NCBI RefSeq assembly: GCF_902859805.1
Contig: NZ_CADIKC010000005.1
Span: 372,001-436,000, forward strand
From: Paraburkholderia sediminicola
Lineage (GTDB): Bacteria; Pseudomonadota; Gammaproteobacteria; Burkholderiales; Burkholderiaceae
Length of the DNA: 64,000 nucleotides
Reading direction: 5' to 3'
The notes under the pieces are model-generated. The model was not told where the DNA came from. It saw only the letters and a program-made list of their open reading frames with translations, and ran no database searches. Below are positions 50,375 through 58,584 of this stretch, one piece after another. The position numbers were made by a program, and so were the translations under genes. Numbering within the stretch: the stretch's first letter is position 1; each line of letters opens with the position of its first letter.

Positions 50375-52687
50375 ATGCCTTTGTCCGAACGCCGATTGCC
50401 CTCCGCTACCGATGAAGTGAGCGCCGAGCCGAAGCGCCGCGTCTCGCGGGGCAAAGCAGCGACGGCCGACCAGAACGACCTCGGTGCAGGTGCTGTGCAG
50501 GAGAGCGACAAGGCCGCGCGCGAGGGTGAATTTGCTGACCCGTTCGGTGACAAGCCTGCCGGCAAAGCCACGGGCAAAGCCGCCAGGAAGCCTGCTGCCG
50601 AGGCCGGCGCCAGCGCCAAGCCCGCGCCCAAACCCGTCGACAAGCTAGCCAAACTCGGCCTCACACGCGATATCGATCTGGTATTGCATCTGCCGATGCG
50701 CTACGAAGACGAGACCTCGCTGACACCGATCGGGCATCTGCTGCCGGGCGGCATCTCGCAAACAGAAGGCGTGGTGTTCGACAACGAGATTGCCTATCGC
50801 CCGCGCCGCCAGTTGCTGGTGAAACTGCGCGACGACGCCGGCGACGAACTCGTCCTTCGCTTTCTGAATTTCTACGGCTCGCAGGTCAAGCAGATGGCGA
50901 TCGGCGCGCGGCTGCGCGTGCGCGGCGATGTGCGTGGTGGTTTCTTCGGCATGGAGATGGTGCATCCGGCGGTACGCGTGGTCGACGAAGACACGCCGTT
51001 GCCGCAGGCGCTGACGCCGGTCTATCCGAGCACCGCGGGCGTGACGCAGGCGTATCTGCGCAAATCGATCGACAACGCGTTGTCGCGCACCTCGTTGCCG
51101 GAGTTGCTGCCCGAGCCGATCGCGCGCGCTTATTTGCAGCCGCTCGGCGTGCCTGCGCTGATGGAGGCGGTGCGCACGCTGCATCACCCGGGCGTGCAGG
51201 CCGATGAAACCGCGCTGATGGACGGCACGCATCCGGCGTGGGTGCGGATCAAGTTCGAGGAATTACTGGCGCAGCAAATGTCGTTGAAACGCGCCCATGA
51301 CGAGCGTCGCACGCGTGCGGCGCCGGCCATGCCGCGCCGCAAGCTGGGCGACGAGGCGGCGCTCGTGGCGCGGTTGCTGAAGGCGCTGCCGTTTTCGCTG
51401 ACGGCGGCGCAGGAGCGCGTGGGCGGCGAGATCGCGCTCGATTTGACGCAGCCTCATCCGATGCAGCGATTGCTGCAGGGCGACGTGGGTAGCGGCAAGA
51501 CGATCGTGGCCGCGTTGGCCGCAGCGCAGGCGATCGACGCCGGCTATCAGGCCGCGCTGATGGCGCCGACCGAAATCCTCGCCGAACAGCACGCGCGCAA
51601 ATTGCGCGGCTGGCTGGAACCGCTGGGCGTGAGCGTCGCGTGGCTCGCCGGCAGTCTGAAGACGAAGGAAAAGCGCGCCGCGATCGAAGCCGCCGCGCTC
51701 GGCACGGCGCAACTTGTGATCGGTACGCACGCGATCATTCAGGATGCGGTTGAATTCGCGCGGCTGGGCCTCGTGATCGTCGACGAACAGCATCGCTTCG
51801 GCGTGGCGCAGCGTCTCGCCTTGCGTGCGAAGGCGCAAAACGCCGCCGACGGCGCGCGCGATTTCCAGCCGCATCAATTGATGATGTCCGCCACGCCGAT
51901 TCCGCGCACGCTGGCGATGACCTATTACGCCGACCTCGACGTCTCGACCATCGACGAATTGCCGCCTGGGCGCACGCCGATCCTGACCAAGCTCGTTTCC
52001 GACGCGCGGCGCGAAGAGGTGATCGGTCGGGTGCGCGAGGCTGCGTTGACGGGGCGCCAGGTGTACTGGGTGTGTCCGCTGATCGAGGAAAGCGAGACCT
52101 TGCAGTTGCAGACCGCAGTGGAGACCTACGAGACGCTGGTGGCCGCATTGCCCGAATTGAACGTCGGACTGGTGCACGGCCGTCTCGCGCCGGCGGAGAA
52201 GGCTACGGTGATGGATGCGTTCACACGCAACGAAGTGCAGCTTCTGGTCGCGACGACGGTGATCGAAGTGGGTGTGGATGTGCCGAATGCGTCGCTGATG
52301 GTGATCGAGCACGCCGAGCGCTTCGGCCTCGCGCAGTTGCACCAGTTGCGCGGGCGGGTGGGGCGCGGGAGTGCGGCTTCAGTCTGCGTGTTGCTCTATA
52401 CCGGCCCGCTATCGATGACGGCGCGGGCGCGTTTGCAGACCATGCGCGAGACGACCGACGGTTTCGAAATCGCCCGGCGCGACCTTGAGATTCGCGGTCC
52501 GGGAGAGTTTCTGGGCGCCCGGCAGTCAGGCGCGGCCATGTTGAGATTTGCCGATCTCCAGAATGATCAGTGGCTCATCGAGCCGGCCAGAGAGGCCGCC
52601 GCGGCTTTGCTCGAAAAGTATCCCGAGGTGGTGCTGCAGCACCTGGCCCGCTGGCTCGGCGCGCGGGAACAGTATCTGAAGGCTTGA
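50375..52687 (+). CDS. recG: ATP-dependent DNA helicase RecG
   Basis: A 770-residue branch-migration helicase that remodels stalled forks and Holliday junctions. The wedge domain has FLNFYGSQVKQMAIGARLRVRGD; the motor has Walker A GDVGSGKT, Walker B VDEQHRFG, MSATPIPRTLAMTYY and the regression motif around AERFGLAQLHQLRGRVGRGS. Usual RecG length is about 690; the extra length is an Ala/Lys/Pro-rich N-terminal tail (about residues 1-85) that is probably disordered. The ATG at 50375 is used; longer frames exist but read into the queA promoter region. Confidence 0.95.
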   Translation: MPLSERRLPSATDEVSAEPKRRVSRGKAATADQNDLGAGAVQESDKAAREGEFADPFGDKPAGKATGKAARKPAAEAGASAKPAPKPVDKLAKLGLTRDIDLVLHLPMRYEDETSLTPIGHLLPGGISQTEGVVFDNEIAYRPRRQLLVKLRDDAGDELVLRFLNFYGSQVKQMAIGARLRVRGDVRGGFFGMEMVHPAVRVVDEDTPLPQALTPVYPSTAGVTQAYLRKSIDNALSRTSLPELLPEPIARAYLQPLGVPALMEAVRTLHHPGVQADETALMDGTHPAWVRIKFEELLAQQMSLKRAHDERRTRAAPAMPRRKLGDEAALVARLLKALPFSLTAAQERVGGEIALDLTQPHPMQRLLQGDVGSGKTIVAALAAAQAIDAGYQAALMAPTEILAEQHARKLRGWLEPLGVSVAWLAGSLKTKEKRAAIEAAALGTAQLVIGTHAIIQDAVEFARLGLVIVDEQHRFGVAQRLALRAKAQNAADGARDFQPHQLMMSATPIPRTLAMTYYADLDVSTIDELPPGRTPILTKLVSDARREEVIGRVREAALTGRQVYWVCPLIEESETLQLQTAVETYETLVAALPELNVGLVHGRLAPAEKATVMDAFTRNEVQLLVATTVIEVGVDVPNASLMVIEHAERFGLAQLHQLRGRVGRGSAASVCVLLYTGPLSMTARARLQTMRETTDGFEIARRDLEIRGPGEFLGARQSGAAMLRFADLQNDQWLIEPAREAAAALLEKYPEVVLQHLARWLGAREQYLKA

Positions 52688-52748
52688 GAATGGAGCCTTG
52701 ACGGCAGGCAGATACGCCAGTCTGTCCGACCGGCAAAGGACCAAAAAG

Positions 52749-52777
52749 TTGGCGAACCGACCCTATAGGTGTATAAC
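52749..52777 (+). promoter_or_regulatory. candidate oxyR promoter
   Basis: TTGGCG (-35-like) at 52749-52754, a 17-base spacer, then TATAAC (-10-like) at 52772-52777, about 40 bases before the oxyR ATG. The -10 box lies inside the dyad listed next. Confidence 0.5.
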
Positions 52778-52787
52778 TAGAACCTAT
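52765..52787. promoter_or_regulatory. dyad with T-N11-A, candidate OxyR autoregulatory site
   Basis: ATAGGT, an 11-base spacer, ACCTAT: a perfect 6-bp inverted repeat fitting the LysR-type T-N11-A rule and the ATAG/CTAT ends of OxyR sites. It covers the -10 box and probable transcription start of oxyR, the position expected for autorepression. Confidence 0.6.
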
Positions 52788-52815
52788 CGAACTCATCGCA
52801 CTGATTGGTCCCCCA

Positions 52816-53775
52816 ATGACGCTTACCGAATTGAAATACATCGTCGCGGTTGCCCGCGAACGGCACTTCGGCCGGGCCGCCGAAGCGTGTTTCGTTAGCC
52901 AGCCGACCCTGTCGGTGGCCATCAAAAAGCTCGAAGACGAGCTCAACGTGCAGATCTTCGAGCGCGGCACCAGCGAAGTCAGTGTCACGCCGATCGGCGA
53001 ACAGATTGTCACGCAGGCGCAGCGCGTCCTCGAACAAACGCTCGCCATCAAAGAGATCGCGAAACAGGGCAAAGACCCGCTGGTCGGGCCGTTGCGCCTC
53101 GGCGTCATCTATACGATCGGGCCGTATCTGCTGCCTACGCTCGTCAAACAGATGATCAAGCGCGTCCCGCAGATGCCGCTGATGCTGCAGGAAAATTACA
53201 CGGTCAAGCTGATCGAATTGCTCAAGCAGGGCGAAATCGACGTCGCCATCATGGCGCTGCCGTTCCCGGAAACGGGTCTCATGCAACGCCCGCTCTATGA
53301 CGAGCCGTTTGTCGTTGCACTGCCGTCCGGCCACGCGTGGGAAAACCGCGCGAAGATCGACGCCGAGGATCTGAAGCAGGAAACCATGCTGCTGCTCGGC
53401 AGCGGCCACTGCTTTCGCGACCATGTGCTGGGCGTCTGCCCGGAACTGATGCGTTTCTCGCAGAACGCGGACGGCATCCAGAAGACCTTCGAAGGTTCGT
53501 CGCTGGAAACCATCCGTCATATGGTGGCGAGCGGCGTCGGCATTACCGTGCTGCCGCGCATGTCGGTGCAGGAGGTCAAGCCGCACGCCGGCGGTATCGA
53601 CGCCGGTCTGCTCAGCTACGTCGCCTTCGACGAGCCGGTGCCGGATCGCCGCGTCGTGCTCGCCTGGCGCAAGAGCTTTACGCGGACGCCCGCGATCGAC
53701 GCCATCTGCGACGCGATCAACGCCTGCGATCTGACGGGCGTCAAAAAGCTCGATCTGCCTGTCGCCGTCAACTGA
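52816..53775 (+). CDS. oxyR: hydrogen peroxide sensor and regulator OxyR
   Basis: A 319-residue LysR regulator. TLTELKYIVAVARERHFGRA is the OxyR N-terminus with the DNA-binding helix SQPTLSVAIKKLE; the redox pair Cys199 and Cys208 sits in GSGHCFRDHVLGVCPE, with the same numbers as in E. coli, so peroxide sensing by disulfide formation is well supported. It is followed, in the same direction, by a small gene, a catalase and a Dps gene, the expected targets. The ribosome-binding site before the ATG is weak. Confidence 0.97.
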   Translation: MTLTELKYIVAVARERHFGRAAEACFVSQPTLSVAIKKLEDELNVQIFERGTSEVSVTPIGEQIVTQAQRVLEQTLAIKEIAKQGKDPLVGPLRLGVIYTIGPYLLPTLVKQMIKRVPQMPLMLQENYTVKLIELLKQGEIDVAIMALPFPETGLMQRPLYDEPFVVALPSGHAWENRAKIDAEDLKQETMLLLGSGHCFRDHVLGVCPELMRFSQNADGIQKTFEGSSLETIRHMVASGVGITVLPRMSVQEVKPHAGGIDAGLLSYVAFDEPVPDRRVVLAWRKSFTRTPAIDAICDAINACDLTGVKKLDLPVAVN

Positions 53776-53860
53776 CAGGCCACGCCCGCGCCCATGCCGG
53801 GCCGCCGCACACCCTCTGCGGCTGGTCCGGCGGCACTCATGGCGCTGATAGCCGCAGTCC

Positions 53861-53902
53861 CTATCGAATAGATATAATTAATCAAACACGTTAATTCGAT
53901 AG
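53861..53902. promoter_or_regulatory. 42-bp dyad upstream of small gene-catalase unit, candidate OxyR site
   Basis: CTATCGAAT at the left and ATTCGATAG at the right form a perfect 9-bp inverted repeat over 42 bases, with further ATAG/CTAT-like quarters inside (GAATAGATATAATTAATC). The size and ends match the four-part OxyR binding site, and its right edge lies six bases before the -10 box at 53909, replacing the -35 region as an activator site should. Confidence 0.6.
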
Positions 53903-53908
53903 CATTGT

Positions 53909-53914
53909 TATAGT
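53909..53914 (+). promoter_or_regulatory. candidate -10 box of the small gene-catalase transcript
   Basis: TATAGT with no recognisable -35 box at the right distance; the OxyR-like dyad occupies that place. The transcript would start near 53921 and have a leader of about 37 bases before the small gene. Confidence 0.45.
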
Positions 53915-53957
53915 TTCCTCCATGGATCGCCCGATCCCATCAGACCCGGAGGAAATC

Positions 53958-54107
53958 ATGACGCAGCCGAACTCGCAGCAAGTCCCAACCGTCGTCGCTC
54001 AACCCGCCCGCATCACCACCGGCAGCACCGGCACGTTCGCCGCGTCGGTGCGCGGCATCGGCACGGTTGCATTGTCCTTGCTGGTCGATCGGGCCCTGTC
54101 CGCATAA
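53958..54107 (+). CDS. 49-residue small protein of unknown function
   Basis: A short gene with an excellent ribosome-binding site (GGAGGAAATC before the ATG at 53958). The product is polar and Thr/Gln-rich in the first half (QQVPTVVAQPARITTGSTGT) and has a modest hydrophobic stretch near the end (IGTVALSLLVDRALSA), so it might associate with membrane as an amphipathic helix. I recognise no family. It lies between the candidate OxyR site and the catalase, 71 bases before the latter, and should be peroxide-induced together with it. It could also be a leader whose translation matters more than its product. Confidence 0.6.
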   Translation: MTQPNSQQVPTVVAQPARITTGSTGTFAASVRGIGTVALSLLVDRALSA

Positions 54108-54178
54108 GCCGTTGGCATCAGCGCGCCGCACCTCTTCCCCGCATTCCGTTTCCGATCAAAGCCACTCAGGAGTCCCGC

Positions 54179-55633
54179 ATGTCCGAACGTAAGCTCACCA
54201 ATGCAGCCGGCGCACCCATCGCCGACAATCAGAATTCGATGACCGCCGGCGCGCGCGGTCCAGTCGTTCTGCAAGACGTCTGGCTGCTCGAAAAACTCGC
54301 TCACTTCGATCGCGAAGTGATTCCGGAACGTCGCGTTCACGCCAAAGGCTCGGGCGCATTCGGCACGCTGAAAGTCACGCACGACATCTCGCGTTTCACG
54401 AAGGCGAAGGTGTTCGCCGAGGTCGGCAAAGACACGCCGCTCTTCATGCGCTTTTCGACGGTGGCGGGCGAACGCGGCGCCGCCGACGCAGAACGCGACG
54501 TGCGCGGTTTCTCGATCAAGTTCTACACGGAAGAAGGCAACTGGGACGTGGTCGGCAACAACACGCCGGTGTTCTTCATTCGCGATCCGCTCAAGTTTCC
54601 GGATTTCATCCACACGCAAAAGCGCGACCCGTACACCAACATGCGCAGCAATATCGCGGCGTGGGATTTCTGGTCGCGGCATCCGGAGTCGTTGCATCAG
54701 GTCACCATCCTGATGAGCGATCGTGGCATTCCGCAGAACTTCCGCCAGATGCACGGGTTCGGCTCGCATACGTACTCGTTCATCAACGCGAACAACGAGC
54801 GTTTCTGGGTGAAGTTCCACTTCAAGTCGATGCAAGGCATTGAGAACTTTACCGATGCCGAAGCGGCGCAAGTGGTCGCACAGAACCGCGAAAGCGCACA
54901 ACAGGATCTGCTCACGAGCATCGACGCAGGCAACTTCCCGAAATGGCGTTTTGCCATTCAGGTGATGCCGGAAGCGGAAGCCGCGAACTATCGCTTCAAT
55001 CCGTTCGACATCACGAAGGTGTGGTCGCAGAAGGACTATCCGTTGATCGACGTCGGCACGATCGAGTTGAATCGCAACGCGGCGAACTATTTCGCGGATG
55101 TGGAGCAGGCAGCGTTCACGCCCGCCAATGTCGTGCCGGGTATCGGTTTCTCGCCTGACCGTCTGTTGCAGGGCCGTTTGTTCTCGTATGGCGACACGCA
55201 GCGCTATCGCCTCGGTATCAATCACCATCAGATTCCGGTGAATGCTCCGCGCTGCCCGGTCCACCATTCGTTCCATCGCGACGGCGCAATGCGCACGGAC
55301 GGCAACCTCGGCGGCAACGCGAACTACGAGCCGAATCGCTTCGGCGACTTCGCGCAGGACAGCAACGCGGCGGAGCCGCCGCTCGCAGCGGGTACGGTCG
55401 ATCGTTACGAGCATCGCGAGGACGATGACTACTACACGCAGCCGGGCATGCTGTTTGCGCTCTTCGATGCGGCACAGCGTCAGCGTCTGTTCGGCAACAT
55501 CGCACGCCATATCAACGGTGTGCCGCAAGAGATCGTCGCGCGTCAGATCGAGCATTTCCGTCGCGCCGATCCGGCCTATGCGCAAGGCGTGATCGCCGCG
55601 TTGGCCGAACTTGCCGAAGGCGGCAAGAAGTGA
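54179..55633 (+). CDS. monofunctional heme catalase (small-subunit clade)
   Basis: A 484-residue catalase that breaks hydrogen peroxide into water and oxygen. Catalytic His54 lies in RRVHAKGSGAFG, the Asn in DVVGNNTPVFFIRDP near residue 127, and the heme-ligand Tyr in LQGRLFSYGDTQRYRLG near residue 335. The length is that of clade 3/KatA-type enzymes with NADPH binding, without a signal peptide, so it is cytosolic. Its place behind oxyR and a candidate OxyR site predicts peroxide induction. A katA/katB name cannot be chosen from sequence alone. Confidence 0.95.
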   Translation: MSERKLTNAAGAPIADNQNSMTAGARGPVVLQDVWLLEKLAHFDREVIPERRVHAKGSGAFGTLKVTHDISRFTKAKVFAEVGKDTPLFMRFSTVAGERGAADAERDVRGFSIKFYTEEGNWDVVGNNTPVFFIRDPLKFPDFIHTQKRDPYTNMRSNIAAWDFWSRHPESLHQVTILMSDRGIPQNFRQMHGFGSHTYSFINANNERFWVKFHFKSMQGIENFTDAEAAQVVAQNRESAQQDLLTSIDAGNFPKWRFAIQVMPEAEAANYRFNPFDITKVWSQKDYPLIDVGTIELNRNAANYFADVEQAAFTPANVVPGIGFSPDRLLQGRLFSYGDTQRYRLGINHHQIPVNAPRCPVHHSFHRDGAMRTDGNLGGNANYEPNRFGDFAQDSNAAEPPLAAGTVDRYEHREDDDYYTQPGMLFALFDAAQRQRLFGNIARHINGVPQEIVARQIEHFRRADPAYAQGVIAALAELAEGGKK

Positions 55634-55659
55634 GCAGATGAAGTGAATTGATGCAGCAA

Positions 55660-55683
55660 GGCGGGGCGCATCGGCGCCCCGCC
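55660..55683. terminator. 10-bp perfect hairpin between catalase and small membrane gene
   Basis: GGCGGGGCGC / GCGCCCCGCC with an ATCG loop, 27 bases after the catalase stop and 31 before the next ATG. No T-run follows, so it may slow ribonuclease decay or lower downstream expression rather than end transcription. Confidence 0.45.
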
Positions 55684-55713
55684 GGTAACGATACGAATCA
55701 AGGAAGCACGATC

Positions 55714-55875
55714 ATGATCCAGATGATGATGTCCACCATTGGCGGCTCGCCGGCCGCTCGCGGCAAGCAACGGCACTACGCATCGATGCTGCGCAAGGCA
55801 ATCGGATTTGCGATCGTCTCGAGCGGACTCGTGGTGATCATTGCGCAAGCCGTGCAACATGCATTGGGTGCGTGA
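55714..55875 (+). CDS. 53-residue single-span membrane protein of unknown function
   Basis: A short gene with AAGGAAG eight bases before the ATG. The product has a basic segment (PAARGKQRHYASMLRKA) followed by one membrane helix (IGFAIVSSGLVVIIAQAVQHAL) and a two-residue tail, the layout of small inner-membrane regulators with the N-terminus in the cytosol. No family recognised. Placed between catalase and dps in a peroxide-response block. A later Met (MMMS) could also start it. Confidence 0.6.
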   Translation: MIQMMMSTIGGSPAARGKQRHYASMLRKAIGFAIVSSGLVVIIAQAVQHALGA

Positions 55876-56029
55876 TTGAGCGCGAGGCCGCGGGTGCGGC
55901 AAGCGACCACGCGTCACACGAACGCAGCGGCTTTCTAAGCTAAACTGGCGGGCGTTCGACGTGCCGGGTCTGCTATCCGCACGCCGTCACTCTACCGACC
56001 GGTTCGTATCACTCTTCGAAGGAGTCATC

Positions 56030-56518
56030 ATGGCCAAGAAAGAAGCTGTACAGCACGTCAATATCGGAATCAACGACAAGGATCGCAAGAAGATTGCAGA
56101 AGGTCTGTCGCGACTGCTCGCCGACACCTACACGCTCTACCTGAAGACCCACAACTTTCACTGGAACGTGACGGGTCCGATGTTCAACACGCTGCATCTG
56201 ATGTTCGAAACGCAGTACAACGAGCTGGCGCTCGCGGTCGATTCGATCGCCGAACGCATCCGTGCACTGGGCGTGCATGCGCCGGGGAGCTACAAGGAAT
56301 TCGCGAAGCTGTCGTCGATTCCTGAAGCTGACGGCGTGCCGGCAGCGGAAGAAATGATCCGCCAACTGGTGGAAGGTCAGGAAGCCGTGGTGCGTACCGC
56401 GCGCGCGATTTTCCCGTCGACGGAAGCCGCCAACGACGAGCCGACCGCCGACCTGCTGACGCAACGCATGCAAACGCACGAAAAGACCGCGTGGATGCTG
56501 CGCTCGATGCTGGCTTAA
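56030..56518 (+). CDS. dps: Dps-family DNA-binding ferritin-like protein
   Basis: A 162-residue Dps that oxidises and stores iron and coats DNA under oxidative stress. The inter-subunit ferroxidase residues are all visible: His44 (HNFHWNV), His56 and Glu60 (LHLMFE), Asp71 and Glu75 (VDSIAER), aligned to H51/H63/D67/D78/E82 of E. coli Dps. A short Lys-containing N-terminus (AKKEAVQHV) follows a good GAAGGAG site. Third stress gene after oxyR; has its own strong terminator. Confidence 0.95.
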   Translation: MAKKEAVQHVNIGINDKDRKKIAEGLSRLLADTYTLYLKTHNFHWNVTGPMFNTLHLMFETQYNELALAVDSIAERIRALGVHAPGSYKEFAKLSSIPEADGVPAAEEMIRQLVEGQEAVVRTARAIFPSTEAANDEPTADLLTQRMQTHEKTAWMLRSMLA

Positions 56519-56551
56519 ATGCTGTAGCGTTGAGTTGATTGCAAAACGAAC

Positions 56552-56581
56552 AAAGCCTCCCTTTACGGGAGGCTTTTTTTT
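56552..56581 (+). terminator. rho-independent terminator after dps
   Basis: GCCTCCC / GGGAGGC stem extended by AAA/TTT pairs, five-base loop, eight T's. Starts 34 bases after the dps stop codon. Confidence 0.92.
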
Positions 56582-56737
56582 GCTGCTCCGAATCCGGATT
56601 CAGCTGTAGCTCAAGACCCGGCTGCGGTTGCGGCCTCGGTTCTGGCACCCAGAAGGCCAGCTTCACCCGCCTGAAGGCTGCCTTCCGTCCGCATCCCGTA
56701 AAATAGCGGTACCGTTTGCACTTCACCGAATCCGCCC

Positions 56738-57601
56738 ATGTTCGCCCGACTTCCCCTGTATCTGCGCCTCGTGCGCATGGACAAGCCGATCGGCAGCCTG
56801 CTGCTGCTGTGGCCGACGCTCAACGCGCTGTGGATTGCCTCCGACGGTCATCCGTCGTGGCCGCTGCTGGTGATTTTCACGGTGGGTACCGTGCTGATGC
56901 GCTCGGCGGGCTGCGCGATCAACGACTACGCGGATCGCGACTTCGATCGCTACGTGAAGCGCACGGAAAACCGGCCGATCACATCGGGCAAGATCAAGGC
57001 GTGGGAAGCGGTAGCGCTGGCGGCCGGCTTGTCGCTGCTAGCGTTTCTGCTCATTTTGCCGCTGAATACGTTGACGAAGGAATTGTCGGTGGCGGCGTTA
57101 TTTGTCGCCGGTTCGTATCCGTTCACGAAGCGCTTCTTTGCGATTCCGCAGGCTTATCTGGGGATCGCGTTCGGTTTCGGCATTCCGATGGCGTTCGCCG
57201 CGATTCAGGATCACGTGCCGATGCTCGCCTGGGTCATGCTGCTGGCCAACGTGTTCTGGTCGGTGGCGTACGACACGGAATACGCGATGGTCGATCGCGA
57301 CGACGACATCAAGATTGGCATCCGCACCTCGGCGCTGACCTTCGGCCGCTTCGACGTGGCGGCGATCATGCTGTGCTATGCGGTGACGCTGGGGATTTAC
57401 GTCGGCATCGGCGTGATGCTCGGCTTCGGTGTGTTGTACTGGCTGGGATGGGCGGCGGCGGTGGGCTGCGCAATCTATCACTACACGTTGATCCGCAATC
57501 GCGAGCGCATGGCGTGCTTCGCGGCGTTCCGTCATAACAACTGGCTGGGCGGCGCGTTGTTTGTCGGTATCGCAGCGCATTACGCGGCGGCTTCGTTTTA
57601 A
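56738..57601 (+). CDS. ubiA: 4-hydroxybenzoate octaprenyltransferase
   Basis: A 287-residue inner-membrane prenyltransferase of ubiquinone synthesis with about eight helices. The first metal-binding motif is NDYADRDFDRYVKRTENRP and the second DTEYAMVDRDDDIKIGIRT, both with full Asp sets. LVRMDKPIGSLLLLWPTLNAL is the UbiA N-terminus. No other ubi gene is nearby. The ATG at 56738 lacks a strong ribosome-binding site. Confidence 0.96.
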   Translation: MFARLPLYLRLVRMDKPIGSLLLLWPTLNALWIASDGHPSWPLLVIFTVGTVLMRSAGCAINDYADRDFDRYVKRTENRPITSGKIKAWEAVALAAGLSLLAFLLILPLNTLTKELSVAALFVAGSYPFTKRFFAIPQAYLGIAFGFGIPMAFAAIQDHVPMLAWVMLLANVFWSVAYDTEYAMVDRDDDIKIGIRTSALTFGRFDVAAIMLCYAVTLGIYVGIGVMLGFGVLYWLGWAAAVGCAIYHYTLIRNRERMACFAAFRHNNWLGGALFVGIAAHYAAASF

Positions 57602-57715
57602 TTCTTGCGCGGTTCTGTTTCGCTGCGGACGCCGCCTCGAATGAGTTCGAGGCGCAGCGTCCCTGAGCGTACTTTCTACTTTCCTGCGGTGCTGGCAATT
57701 GCCGGCTGACCGCCT

Positions 57716-58531
57716 TTACAGCTTGCCGAACTCGTCGCCCATTTCCTTGGCGCGCGCGTCGGCGGCAAGCGCGCCGCGTACGATCGCATCCTTGATCCCG
57801 CTCGCTTCGAACGAGGCGAGCGCGGCCGCGGTGGTGCCGCCCTTCGACGTCACCCGTTCGCGCAACAAACTCGGCGGCTCGTCCGAGTTCGCGGCCAATT
57901 GAGCCGCGCCGGTGAAGGTCGCGACTGCGAGCGCACGGCCTTGCGCTTCATCCATACCGAGCTGGCGCGCGGCTTCCTGCAGCGCTTCGATGAAATAAAA
58001 CACGTAAGCAGGGCCACTGCCTGAGATCGCGGTGACGGCGTCGATCTTCGCTTCGTCGTCGAACCAGACGGTTTCGCCAACTGCGCCCAGCACCTGCGAG
58101 GCGAGCGCGCGGCCGGCTTCATCCACGCTGCCGGTCGCGACGAGGCCTGTTACGCCCATGCCGATCAGCGCCGGCGTATTCGGCATCACGCGCACGATGC
58201 GTGCGTGGCCATTCAGCCAGCGCGACATGTCATCCATGCGAATACCCGCGACGATGCTGATTGCCAGTTGCGACGCTGCCAGATGCGGCGCCAGTGCCTC
58301 CGCGACGCTCTTCAGGATCTGCGGCTTCACCGCCAGCACGACGGCGTCGTACGACGCGAGCGTGGCGTCTGCGGCGGCGCCGGTCTTGACGCCGAATTGC
58401 TGCTCGTTGCGTTGGCGCGCGTCTTCGTTGGGGTCGATTGCGTACAGGTCAGCGGGCGCGACGCCGCGCTTGATGAGGCCGCCGATCAACGCGGCGGCCA
58501 TATTGCCACCGCCGATAAAAGCAATTTTCAT
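57716..58531 (-). CDS. proC: pyrroline-5-carboxylate reductase
   Basis: A 271-residue enzyme for the last step of proline synthesis. The Rossmann motif GGGNMAAALIGGL is at residues 7-19; VMPNTPALIGMGVTGL and VTAISGSGPAYVFYFIEAL are the ProC blocks, with GTTAAALASFEASGIKDAI near the end. It follows the PLP-protein gene after 53 bases, the yggS-proC pair common in bacteria. Confidence 0.96.
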   Translation of the reverse strand: MKIAFIGGGNMAAALIGGLIKRGVAPADLYAIDPNEDARQRNEQQFGVKTGAAADATLASYDAVVLAVKPQILKSVAEALAPHLAASQLAISIVAGIRMDDMSRWLNGHARIVRVMPNTPALIGMGVTGLVATGSVDEAGRALASQVLGAVGETVWFDDEAKIDAVTAISGSGPAYVFYFIEALQEAARQLGMDEAQGRALAVATFTGAAQLAANSDEPPSLLRERVTSKGGTTAAALASFEASGIKDAIVRGALAADARAKEMGDEFGKL

Positions 58532-58584
58532 GATGTTCCGAAAGAGGTGCCGTGAGGTGTCGAGAAAGGAAAAATCTGGGACGG

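Noticed and set aside
53999..55585. 528-codon open frame opposite the catalase gene
   Set aside because: Catalase catalytic residues identify the real gene; the antisense frame lacks any domain.
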